Shown here: piece by piece, positions 10,861 to 22,000 of the stretch
How positions within the stretch are numbered: position 1 is the stretch's first letter
How the letters are laid out: each line of letters begins with the position of its first letter
NCBI RefSeq assembly: GCF_030272615.1
Contig: NC_081409.1
Coordinates: forward strand, 619,177,255-619,241,254
Length of the DNA stretch: 64,000 nucleotides
Direction of reading: 5' to 3'
Source of the DNA: Cryptomeria japonica
Taxonomy: Eukaryota; Streptophyta; Pinopsida; Cupressales; Cupressaceae
Notes under the pieces: model-generated
The model's input: only the letters and a program-made list of their open reading frames with translations
The model's database searches: none
Told to the model about the DNA's origin: nothing
Program-made: the position numbers and the translations under genes

Positions 10861-13800
10861 CTACATGGATTCTTGTAACCGATGGGTTACAATCTGAAAG
10901 ATATCTATCAAAACTAAATTTATGCCATTGTTGAAAGTTTTTCTATCTTTTATTGCCTCTTGTGTTCTCTGCACTATACCGGTGAGTATGTACATTTTCT
11001 CTTCCGGTGTCTTCAGTCTAGGAACCAGAGCTTTAGATATTTCTTTTCTTAAGGAAATATGATGCTCTAGTCTTGGACTAAGTCTGCATTTCAAGTCCTT
11101 TGCCTTATCCTTTATTCCTTTTTTTTCATTTTCTAGTTTCTTGATTTTCTCTTCCTATTATGCAATCTTCTTCTCTAATTCAAAAAATGAATCTGATGTT
11201 CCAATTAGATTGTTAGCAATATTATTTATCTTCTCTTGTGCTTTGGTGATCGCCTTGTCAAGATCCTCTATTAATACATTTGTTTTGCAAGTGTCCCTAT
11301 ACAGTTTCTTGAAGTCATAGATTATTTCTCCAAGTTCTTGTAAAAGGGTGTCCATTTCTACCTTGTTCTTCACAATATCCTCAAAGAATTTCTCTTTTTA
11401 TTTTATTAGTCTTTCCTTAAATGTATCCTCATTTATTTTATCAATAGTCAATAGGTTGTTGGTGATGAACTTAGACAATGTGTCTAGTTGACCTAAAGAA
11501 TCCTTATTATCAACTGTGCACTTTGGTGTTATCAATTTAAGAATTAGTATTGTATCATCAATAGCCTTATAGGCTTTTTCATTGCATTCTGTGATCTTCT
11601 TTATTGAATCTAAGAAGACCTTTGTTATATTAGTAGGTCTAAATTATGCCATAGTTGTACCAGATGTTTGTCCAACAGTCTTTATAATAGCCATGCTATC
11701 GGTTGTGGTTATTACCTTGCTTGATTTGACCTCTGGTAGGTCTGTCTGTGTTTTCTTTTCTAAAAAACAAGGGTTTATGCTTTTCACTTTGGGTCAGTGG
11801 CACTGTCTCTGTCTGTTCCTATGCTTCAACCTGTATCGGTTTTGGTTTATCTAACTATGTCTCAGAAGGTTTCTCTGAGTTTACAATTCCCAATTTCTCA
11901 GATGTAATCTCGGTTTGTACCTCTGAACTTTTCTTAGCTGGTTCTTCAAATGGTTTATCTGTTATATCTACCGGTTTCTCAATGGTATCATTTTTTCGAT
12001 TGCTCTGCTAGTGCTAATTTTTTTGTGTTTGTGTCAATCTCTGCAATCGGTGACTCAGTAGTCACATCTTTCTCCTTATCCTCAATGGTTTCTCTGTCAA
12101 CCACAACATTGACTTCTTGAGTGTCTACATTTATTGTATACAAAAATTTTGATTCAAGATTTGTTTCTTCTACCAGAGTCTCCATACTCTCAGTGGATGG
12201 TTGATTTTCAGTAGTGTTTACCAGTGGAGTATCTGAAAGAGATGGGGGCATATTGTCATTTATTTTTAGGCTTGGTTGTCCACCTACCTTACCTTTCCCT
12301 TTATCTTTGTCCTTTTTATATACTTTGATAGGCTTAGGTCAAATTAATTCTTCCTATTTTTCTTTCCCCACAAAGAAAATATCCCATGCATCAGCAGTTT
12401 CCTCAAAAACTTCCTTTACTCTTCCTGCCATTAATGCTACATGCCGGTGAGCAGTAGAAAATACTGTCTAGTTAGCCTCATTGATTAATTTGTCTATTTC
12501 ATCAGGTGAGTTAGCTGGATGCACTGCCAGTAATTTTTCAATCTTAATCTTTTTATCCAACTCAACAATAGCTAATCTTCTAGCTTCTAATCTCCTATAC
12601 AAGTCATTTGGAATTTCATCAACAATTTCCATTAAAAATTTCTTGTATATATCTAAGTGTAAAATTACATTGTTCTCTATACTTTCCTTATCATTAGGTA
12701 ATTGTTTATTGTATATTTTATTGATGTTCTTTAGCTTACCATCCTCTGTGATTTCACTAAGAAGCTTGTCTACAGGAGCAATAGTTTGTTTCACCTTCTT
12801 CTTAGGAGTCATCTTCTTCACCAGAGGCCTTACTACCTATTGCTTCTGTCTTGTTCTTGAAGGAGAGGGTGCTGGTGAGGGTTTTCTTTTCCTTTCAACC
12901 CTTTTAAATACAATAGGTATATCACTTTCAGAAGAAGTTCCAACCAGTGAAAGATGAGTTTCCGGTTGAGGTGCTTCCAACTCACTTTCACTTATACCAG
13001 TTTGTCTCAGAACATGTTCCTTGATTGCCTTTTCCTGTCGGGTTCCTTTCCTTATGGTTGCTTCAACCTTCTTAACCCTTTTCCTTGATTGAATTCCACT
13101 TTCTATTATTTCAACATTTCCAAAAACTTCCTCTTTCGGTTCCTTTGGAGCTTCAAGGAGGACTTTTGCATATGTTTCAAAGATGTTGTCATCTATTTCA
13201 TAGCCCATTTCAGTTACCCAGATAGTTCGAGGGATAAATGCTTCCATCCAAATTTCATCCTTTTTTGTCACAAAACAGATTTCCTTTTGATACTTATCCA
13301 CAATAGCTTGTGATAGTCTTACACTAGTCTTCATTCGAGCCTTCAATGCCTGAAAATGCTCATTTAGGTTTTTCTCCCTGTTTTCTCCCATATTGTTCAA
13401 TAGATCTAACAATTGTTTTCCTACCGGTATGTCAAAACCAAAATCTCTAGCACCAATACTGGGTACTTGTTTGGTTATGTACATCATCAGACAAACAAGT
13501 AAGTTTCCAAATGTGAATGTTCCTTTCTTATCTCTTTTGATCTTTCCCAAATTGTCTATCAACTCATCTTTAAGCCATTCGCATATGTCTATCCTTGCAT
13601 TATCATTGACCATATCATAGTCACTCTTGATACATAGGCTAGAAACTAAGTTTAACCTATTTGCAAGTGTATCCTTATAGCCTAAGATCATACTGATAAA
13701 TCTGACATTTATATCTTTCACATCATTTACCCTTAGAGATCTCTCATCAAATGTTGCACCAGTAAGGTTTATCACTATGTCATTTGAGACCTTCTTTGTT

Positions 13801-14254
13801 TTGTCTAGTCTATTACCAGTGGAGGGTAACCCTATTACAACTTTTACTACTTCTTTGTAATTTTATAAATAGAGTCTAACCAGAAAAATTCACCATGTAC
13901 TCTACTTAACACAATCCTTATGATATCCTTGGGAAAATTTGGGATAGTAAGAATTTCAGTGAAACCTAGGGTTTCTACTAACTTATGTTTAGGTTTGACA
14001 TTTCTGAATTCATCACAAATCATAGTTTTAAACATTTTCTTAATCTCATCATCACCTAATTCATCAATATGACAATGTATATACATCCTAGGATATTCAG
14101 CATATACTACTCCTTTAGGGATTTGAGAAAATGCACCTATGCTATCATCTTTCTTTGCGATTTCGGGAACTAGTTGAAAGACGAGTCTAGGTCGCTTAAC
14201 AACTTCAACAACAATAGGGTTTGCAATAAATTTAGGAGTGGATGAAGATGCCAT
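10861..14254 (-). pseudogene. Long accessory ORF of unknown function in place of pol
   Basis: A frame of roughly 1,130 codons can be followed on the minus strand through four or more interruptions. Segment A (14254-13847) starts MASSSTPKFIANPIVVEVVK and contains a PRMYIHCHIDELGDDEIKKM block and IPNFPKDIIRIVLSRVHG. Segment B (13775-12837, 312 codons open) has TFTFGNLLVCLMMYITKQVP and ENLNEHFQALK-like text, then a basic tail (KRVERKRKPSPAPSPSRTR) that looks like a nuclear localisation signal. Segments C and D (12821-11988) are in the same frame, separated by TAG stops; they are K/E-rich and then acidic. The last parts (11373-10861) are coiled-coil (MDTLLQELGEIIYDFKKLY, LEDLDKAITKAQEKINN). No RT, integrase, protease or RNase H motif is present. 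I do not recognise a named family. A structural or chromatin-targeting role is only a guess. Confidence 0.75.
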
Positions 14255-14737
14255 AGCTATAAATACCTCAATCTACCTTAAGGATTGATGGATTGCTTCA
14301 CTTCTTTTCTTAGAATGCCTTTGCTCGGGAATTTTCGCACTCTCGATGATTTGAATGCTTGGTGAATGAAAAAGGAGCAAAAACACTTGCTTTATAATGT
14401 TATTTTTGCCAACTACCATATTTAATGCTTGTTGGTTAAGTCACAACTTAACTCATCTATCGGTATAGAAGTAATTTCAACTTCTTATTATCAACCAACG
14501 GAATAATAGCATGTTTTTCATTTGGTTGCTAAACCCCCAAAAGAATTTTCTTCAGTTAGATGAAGATTCTCCTGTCAGTGGAGTGTTACTCTATTCTATC
14601 GATGGAGGAGTATTCCCATTAATGTTCTAATCTGACTTTCTGATCCATTATTTTGAGAATTCTTGCTTTACCTCTTCAAATTTTTCTTTACCTTTCAAAC
14701 TCGGACCTTTGTTATTTACCGATGAGGACTTGCTTCT

Positions 14738-15693
14738 TCAAAATTTGGCAATATGTCCAATCTTGTTATAGGCATAACAAGTCACATTGTTCTTCTGAAT
14801 AGCTTTCCCATATCCTATGGTGGTATGTGTTCTGTATTGATTAGATAAGTGCCCAAATCTTCCACAAACATAACATCTCACATTCATTCTACAATTTTCT
14901 GAATTATGACCAACTTTGTTGCATTTGGAACATTGACCGGTGGGTGTATTAGTGTTCTGATAATTTCTAGATCTACACTGATTTTCTCTATGACCATACT
15001 TGTTACAGTTAAAGCATTTTCCATTAAATTTGTAAGCAGTAGGTTGTCTTACCAGTTTGTTATGATCATAATTGTTTGCAGTAGCGGAGCTTTCACCAAT
15101 TTCAAAGCCAAGGCCATTTGTATCACCATTAGGTTTTTGATTCTTTAGCATGTCACCAAGTTCTTCTGAACTTTTCTTGAATTTCTCCTTGTGATGATTT
15201 GCAACAGTCAGTTCATTCTCCAAGATTCCTTTCTGTCTCATGAGTTCAGTTCTGTCATTTTGTGTGTGCATTAGATCTATCTTCAACATATCATTTTCAT
15301 GACTGAGTCTTGTGTTTTCATTTCCAACATCATTTAGTCTTCTCACCAAGTCTACTTCATTCTTCTTTCTATCTTCAATTTCTTTACAAAATATCTAGTC
15401 ATATCCTACATCCCATTCTTTGTTGTACTGATTTCTTGTCTTAGTTTCTTTACCAAATCATTAAGAGTTTCCTTTTCATTTTCCTCATTCTGCATTTTTT
15501 CACAAAGTTCTCTTCTCTTGTTCCTTGCAATAGTAAAATTTTCTTGAAGTGCTTGAATAATATCTTGAGTAGCCTTTAGATCATCTTCAAGTTTGATATT
15601 CTTTACGTTTTCTGCATCATAGTCTGCAAGAGTTGTTTCCAATTGTTTTCTCAAGTTTTCCATCTCTATCGGTGACAAGATCTTCCTCAACAT
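14738..15693 (-). pseudogene. Gag remnant: coiled coil plus CCHC zinc knuckles
   Basis: Begins 42 bp inside the 5' LTR. The first part (15693-15406) is a charged coiled coil (MENLRKQLETTLADYDAE, LNDLVKKLRQEIS). After a frameshift and stops, the coil continues (15349-15160) and ends in tandem CCHC knuckles: CFNCNKYGHRENQC, CSKCNKVGHNSENC, CYVCGRFGHLSNQY (last Cys lost) and CYAYNKIGHIAKF (degenerate). Knuckles of this kind bind genomic RNA in retrotransposon particles. The usual copia Gag capsid part that should precede the coil is absent. The product could bind RNA but probably could not build a capsid alone. Family assignment is strong; the absence of the N-terminal part is read directly from the distance to the LTR. 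Confidence 0.8.
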
Positions 15694-15714
15694 GTTAGGC
15701 TTTTGAAAATAGAG

Positions 15715-15732
15715 GACCAGACTCTAATACCA
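15715..15732 (-). promoter_or_regulatory. Primer binding site (tRNA-iMet type)
   Basis: On the minus strand the LTR end CTAGCA is followed by AT and then TGGTATTAGAGTCTGGTC. The canonical plant copia PBS starts TGGTATCAGAGC, so the first 11 bases match except for one C-to-T change. Position and sequence together define the 5' end of the internal region. Confidence 0.85.
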
Positions 15733-15734
15733 AT

Positions 15735-16526
15735 TGCTAGGATTCCCAAAGATATTGGGAGGGGGGGGGGGGGGGTGAATCAATATCTAATTGGTATAGA
15801 AATTTACTTGACTTAAAACATGGAAAACATATTAGAAATGTGTATTGGTAAACCAGAAATAATGTAGTAAACAAGAATAACAACAACCACATGAGAAGCA
15901 CACCATAACATAGCATTTTAACGAGGAAACCTGATGTGGGAAAAACCTCAATGGTATTTGTGACCCACAATATTTGCTTTTTAGCCAATAAGGGAATATT
16001 ACTCTTACAATAGGGGCTTGCACATGCAGGAAGGCCAAGTGCCTAGAGCTCACTGCTCAATTACAAAAGAAGTCACACTGACTTACAAAATGGATTATAT
16101 TAATCCAATGTCTTGTACTGCTTTAGATTAGCATCTGCTATGCTATATCCAGTACCGGTTTAAGCTCTACTACATACATAAACCCTTTAACCAACAATTC
16201 GCATATTAGGTTTGCATGATTTTGCCTATCTCCCTTTTTTTCTTTCACACTTCCTATTACAAAATGATCTCATACATATATGAGTCATATTACAACTCGC
16301 AATGTCGACTTACAATGATTTTATAATTAATTACAAAATTGAAGTCAGCTAAGGTGCCGATATCCTTCCTTTCACTGCCGGTGTCCTGTGTGTCGGTGTA
16401 GAGTCTGTCAGTGTCGATGTCGGTGTCGGAATTTGTCTTACCAGTATCATATGATTGCAAGGTTGCCATCAATGATAAAACCTTCAATCACCTACAATTT
16501 CTCATTGGAGTGTGCATTTGCCAACA
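15735..16526 (-). repeat. 5' LTR of the non-autonomous copia-class element
   Basis: 792 bp, beginning TGTTGGCAAATGCACACTCC and ending CCTAGCA on the minus strand. It aligns along its whole length with 9860-10652. Near its 3' end is a C-run on the sense strand (15 G on plus, before 'tgaatcaatat'). Confidence 0.9.
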
Positions 16527-16890
16527 ATCTCATGGTAAAAGTTATTGCACTCAAGGGAGGGTGAGACCAAGTCATGATGAGAGTAGAGATTGTTGAGATG
16601 ACACATGAAATCCTATAGAGGTAGTTTGATTAGATGTGTGGATATTTCTACAGAGCATAGATTTCTATCCCCACTTATCTTGATCTTCCTAAAGTATAGA
16701 AGTTGATAGATCATGTTGCAACTTTTAGAGAGTAAGAGGTAGGCCTTAAAGAAAATATTAGAGATTTGAGGGGTGATCTTAGAGGCCCATGAAGGGCATC
16801 ATAGAGTGCATCTAGCAGATACTATTGATCTATATCCTCCATTATAAAATTCCTACCGCTAACTAATGATATGATGAAAGAATAAGTATC
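16527..16890. other. Non-coding spacer between two copia elements
   Basis: 364 bp with no recognised feature. It starts with the 5-bp target duplication of the left element and ends with GTATC, the flank of the next LTR. Confidence 0.5.
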
Positions 16891-18306
16891 TGGTAGAATA
16901 CTAAGAGGGGGGGGTGAATCAGTATATGAAAAAACTAATACAAACTTCCTAATCTAAAATTCAAACTCACAATGTAAACTTTCACTTTCAAGATCAATAC
17001 TCAACATCAATTGGTTAACTATTATAAAAACTTAATAGTAAACAACTTCAATCTTCTAAACATTAGAATGCTTAATCATATCTCAGCATATTCAATCTCT
17101 CAATGCTTCCAGTTATCATGCCTTATCAGAATAGTTAAGTAGTCAATAAAATCAACAAATAAGATCATAACCACAAAAACATTCACCACTTGACACAAAT
17201 GTTTATACGTGGAAAACCCAAATAGGTAAAAACCACGGTGAGATGAGACTCACAAGGATAGCTATCTGAACTCTTTTGAATTTTGCCCTATTAGGAGCCA
17301 AGCCTATTAAAGCTTTTACAATAAGTCCTATTAAGAACTGATTCTATTAGGAATCACTTGGTTAAGGGATATACAAAATGCATTGATGAAGAAGAAAATA
17401 CCCTATTAGGAGTAACTTGGGTAGAGGGTTTGAGAATCCAAGCTAATGGACCACCTTGTTAGAGGATTTAATAAGTAACCAAGATTGTTAGAGCTTACCC
17501 AGTTAGGGGATTTCAATTTTGTTGTAATTGTTAGAAAACAACAAATTTTTTGATCTATCTGAATAGAACTACATTTTCTTGATCAAATCCTTTTAAGATT
17601 CAACCTGCTTCTACACAAACTACATATCCATTCTCCGATTAGGCAAGCACACACTCAATTGGTTTCAGCCAACACTTTGCCAACACTTTTACAAACAACT
17701 TCATCAACCTTAAATACAAATCAATTAGGTCGGTAACACAACAAAAACCTAATTTTCTCATAGAGATTACAAACAAGTCGGTTCAATCTTGACTATTAGA
17801 AATCATAACAATATTTTCATATTCTTCAAGAAAATTCTAACTGCTCCATGATCACTGCTTTATCGGACTTTGTAACTCATCACGCGCTATGCATTAGATG
17901 CAATCCACTTTGCTCATTCCCTAGACAATCAAACAAATGAACAAAGGCACAAAAACAATCTAAACTAATCCTCACTCAATGATCACATGTGCCACCATCA
18001 TTACCTCTCATCATTAGATCTTAAACCAACAAAATTGATTGGTTAGGGTTTAACAAAAAACAACTGTTAGGATTTACCAGTTACATTGCATAGAAAAGGG
18101 TTTAACCTTATACACTGGTTTACCGGTTCAACTCACAAACTAACATACCAGTTTACAACATCTTCCTCAAAGCTCTTCCTACCAGTTACAAGACAATATC
18201 AATAATAACAACAATATCAGCAATATCATAAATACCATTACCAGTTCAATTGACATCAATATCAACATAACATATCATTAATGCAATCTTCATGCAAATG
18301 CCAACA
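16891..18306 (-). repeat. 3' LTR of the truncated copia element
   Basis: 1,416 bp bounded by TGTTGG at 18306 and CTACCA at 16891. Contains several 'accggtt' words and, near the sense-strand 3' end, a C-run followed by 'tcttagtatt' (on plus, 'actaagag', 8 G, 'tgaatcagtat'). This U5 layout resembles that of the element at 9860-16526. Lower flank is GTATC. Confidence 0.75.
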
Positions 18307-18320
18307 ATATCCCCCTTTGG
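18307..18320 (-). promoter_or_regulatory. Polypurine tract of the truncated copia element
   Basis: Minus-strand CCAAAGGGGGATAT immediately before the LTR start TGTTGG, nearly identical to the tract at 10653-10666. Confidence 0.85.
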
Positions 18321-18719
18321 CATTGATGACAATACAAATATCAACGCCTCTGATTGCTACTGTGATTGGTGAATAGGAATCCTAGTTTACATTACCAAGT
18401 ATTCACCATGCTCTCTGTCTCTTCAGCCTATTGTTGGTTTCCCTTTTCCTGTCACATAATACTTCTCCTCAATCACATAATTGTTCTCCCCCTTTGATAG
18501 AAATGCCAAATTGAAATTAAAACATGTAATATCAAAATTTTCAGTGTGCATCAACAACATATTGCAACTTGATGCTCCCCTATGGAATACATCCACTTCT
18601 TCATCAATCCATTAAAAATTTTGCAAGTAATTCAGGGACTGGTGCAATTAGCATCATGTTCAACTAACATCATGAAGAGGGACAACCCCCAACTGACTTA
18701 TAAGATACTCAAAAGTAGT

Positions 18720-19060
18720 CTAAGGCAGAGGTTTGGTAAAGATATCTACAAGCCACTCCTGGGTATAAACATGCTCTAAGATAACATCTTTACTTTGAAC
18801 CTTTTCCCTCAAAAAGTGATACTTCAATTCAATGTGCTTGGTGGGAGCATGCAAAACCGGATTCTTAGAAATATTAATGGCACTTGTATTATCACATAAA
18901 ATATTTATAGGTTCTGAGATCTTCATCTTAAAACCTTCCAAAATGTGCCTCATATAAATAGCCTATGTACAATTCATATAAGTTGCAACATACCTAGCTT
19001 CAACAGTAGATTGTGAAGTACAACTCTACTTTTTACTATCCGCCTCACTCCAAACTTTGT
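18720..19060 (-). pseudogene. Copia pol C-terminus (RNase H)
   Basis: Reads SKK-stop-SCTSQSTVEARYVATYM, then NCT-stop-AIYMRHILEGF, then INILCDNTSAINISKNPVLH, TKHIELKYHFLREKV and VDIFTKPLP before the stop at 18720. These are hallmark strings of copia RNase H and the pol C-terminus. 'CDNTSA' holds a catalytic Asp. Both internal stops are TAG at positions where related proteins have Gln, so each is a single C-to-T change. Confidence 0.85.
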
Positions 19061-19097
19061 CATTGAAGTCCAAACCAAAAAGGGTAATGATGAGATT

Positions 19098-22000
19098 AAT
19101 ATGTACCATTGATCATGTCATAAAATATTTTCTCTTGAACTTTGTTCTTACATGATGACTCTCCAATATAATTAGCATCTTCCACTAAAATGACCCCCTC
19201 ATTAGCTAACAAATTGGCTACCCTATTACCTTCCCTAAAGGTATGGGTAATAACCACACTATCACAAGAATCTTACATTTTTTTAACTTATCAATGATAT
19301 TTTGGATATTCCAAGAAGGGGAACTAATACCTTTAATAACCTGAATTATATTAAGGGAATCCCCCTCTAGCCAATTTTTTTTAAAATTGAAACCTTGAGC
19401 AAGTTGAAGACATTTTAACATTTCTAGAGCTTCTACAACATGGTTGTTTTGAATTCCAAAGGGAGAAGCAATCACAGCAACACAAAAGCCATGAGAATTT
19501 CTGATAACACCTCCCCCGCCAGCATTACCCAGTTTTCCTTTAGATGCACCATCAAAGTTCACCTTCACCCAATCATGAGGAAAGAACCTCCAAACCACAT
19601 TATCTCTTCTACTCTTCAAATCAGACTTCCAAACCTTATTCAATAATTTCTATTATGTAAGAATCCTTTTATCATTATCATTCATATCAATATAACTACA
19701 CTGCTTGTTGCTTTTATGAATGGTGTTGATGTTTTCTTTAATAGCCCTACAAATATTATCAAAGGCCACCTAAGAAGAACACTTGGTCTCCCTTAAAATT
19801 CTATTGTTTCTCTCCTTCCAAATATGCCAACAAGTCACAAGAAGAAGAAAGGACCAAAGGGTCTTGATGATGGGAAGCTTGGTAGGCAAAATCCAATGCC
19901 AAAGGACTTCCTTAAAACTATTCTACATAACCCAATCAACTTTCCATTGCATCCACACTTTACCCCAGATTTCCCAGGTAAAAGAACTGTGAATGAACAA
20001 ATGATCCACAGACTTAGCCTCTTTCTGACATAACTCACACCTATTAGGGACCATAAATCCTCTTTTGACTAGGTTATCAATAGTGAGAATCTTGTTATGA
20101 GTGGCAAGCCAAAAAAACATATTAATTTTAGCAATGAGGAATCTATTCCAAACTTTAGTCCATATAGGGTTACAAGCTTGACTTGACATCTTTTTGTAAG
20201 CAAAAGAAACAGTAAAAGTACCCCTAGGATTACTCTACCATAAGAAGACATCATTTGAGTCTTTGCTAATAGAAAAGGACAGCAAATCATGCTGGAGAGA
20301 ATAAAATCCAGCATAAACAACATCAATTCTAACCCATTTATTCTCCTCCCAATAATTATAGACCATAGAACCAAACCTCCTTCTACAATCTTCAATGATA
20401 TGGCTGCAATCCTAGTTAAAAAGAGGCTCATCTTTGATCTAGACATCCTCCCAAAATCTGATTTTGTTACCTTTGCCAAGGACCCAGCCAACTCTAGCAT
20501 TAGCAACTTTAATAGATTTTATCATACTATTCCAAATAAAAGATCAAGTAGGGATATCTTCATAATAGAGAAGGGAATGACTAGGCTGATTATGGATGTA
20601 TTTGTCAAACCACACCCTACTCTAATCTCTCTTAATACCATAGGCCCTCCAAACCTATTTGGCTAATAAAGATTTATTGGATTTGATTCCTAACCCCCCA
20701 CTACTTTTAGAACAACAGACTTTATCCCAAGAAACCAAAGAAATCATTTTCTTATCTTCCACACCATACCAAAGAAATCTTTTCTGAATTCTTTCTATTG
20801 CTTCTGCAAATTTGATCGGTATACTAAACAAACTAAGAGCATAAACAGGTAGATTATGAAGGGTAGCTTGAAGAAGTTGGAGCTTACCAGCCAGTTTTTT
20901 GTTGAACTTATCAATCAAAGAATTCCAAAAAGATTTTGGAGGAGCCAAACCAAGAGGGAGGCCCAAATAAGTAGAGGGGAGGAACTCAACCTTACAACCA
21001 ATTATATCAAAAATCCTCTGCTGCCTCAACAAGGGAGTGTTGATGAAGTAAATAGTAGATTTATCCTAGTTAACCTACTGGCTAGTAGCAAGGGAATAAG
21101 AGATGAGAGAATTTTTTAAGGTAGAAGCTTCACTCATAGAAGAGTATCCCAATAATATAGTATCATCAACAAACTATTGATGAGTGCAGAAGAAATTAGC
21201 TGAAGAGGGTTGCAATCCTTTGATGATCCTTTTCTCCTTCAACTTTTGAATCAATCTACTCAAACTTTCTGCCAAAATAGTGAAAAGAATGGATGAGATA
21301 GGATCTCCTTGCCTGAGACCCCTTGAAGACTTAAAAAATCTGGAAGGAGATCCATTAATAAAAATAGAAAAAATTGGCATAGATATCAAATCTCTAGTGA
21401 TTTTGATAACCTTCTCATCAAATCCAAAGGCTTCCATGATCCTAAAAAGAACCTGCCATTCAACCCTATCATAGGCTTTTGCCAAATCCCACTTTATGAG
21501 GAATCCCTCTTTGTTTGCAGCATTAAGAGAATGGATATTCTCATGCACAAGAATTATAGTCCAAAATCTGCCTACCCAAGACAAATCCTTTTTGCTCCTC
21601 AGAGATAACAAGAGGAAGAACAACCAAAGTCAGGACTTTTTTAGATTATCTTGCAAAAAGAGTTACATAGACTTATTGGCCTAAAATTACCCATAGAATC
21701 AACTCCAACCACCTTAGGAATTAGAGTAATGAAGGTAGAATTTATTTCTTTAATAATTCTTTTGGAACCAAAGAATTCTTTGACAACATTGACCACATTA
21801 GCCCCAACAATGTGCCAATAATCTTAGGAATAATGTGCCCGGTGCCTTATCCCCTTGGAAGGAGAAAACAACTCTTTTAATTTCATCAACTAAGGGGATG
21901 GTAGATAAAATCCTATTCTGATTAGGTCCAATAATCTTAGGAATATTTTTAACCAAATCTTGTTGCTTAACAAGGTCAAGTTCCTTGCTACTAGTTAGAT

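Larger units (their letters stand above)
9860..16526 (-). mobile_element. Complete non-autonomous Ty1/copia-class LTR retrotransposon without pol
   Basis: About 6.67 kb, read on the minus strand. The 5' LTR is 16526-15735 and the 3' LTR 10652-9860. Each begins TGTTGGCAAA and ends CTAGCA or CTAACA. The flanks are ATCTA (9855-9859) and ATCTC (16527-16531), a near-perfect 5-bp target duplication. A tRNA-iMet-type primer site follows the 5' LTR, and a purine tract CCAAAGGGGGAGAT precedes the 3' LTR. Between them are a zinc-knuckle gag remnant (15693-14738) and a long accessory ORF (14254-10861). No protease, integrase, RT or RNase H is seen. The element would therefore depend on enzymes from a related copia. 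Both ORFs carry stops and frameshifts, so this copy is dead. Confidence 0.9.
16891..19095 (-). mobile_element. Ty1/copia 3' fragment: RNase H end, PPT and 3' LTR
   Basis: In minus-strand order: the C-terminal RNase H part of pol (about 19060-18720), an untranslated stretch, a polypurine tract, and a 1.4-kb LTR (18306-16891) that starts TGTTGGCATTTGCATG and ends TTCTACCA. The 5' part of pol, gag and the 5' LTR are missing. The remaining pol begins right where the neighbouring LINE ends near 19095, and no copia sequence is seen on the far side of that LINE. The element was therefore truncated or rearranged rather than simply split by insertion. Confidence 0.8.

Noticed and set aside
12481-12957. 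158-codon plus-strand frame, hydrophobic
   Set aside because: Antisense of the K/E-rich accessory ORF; Leu/Phe-rich text is the mirror of Lys/Glu codons.
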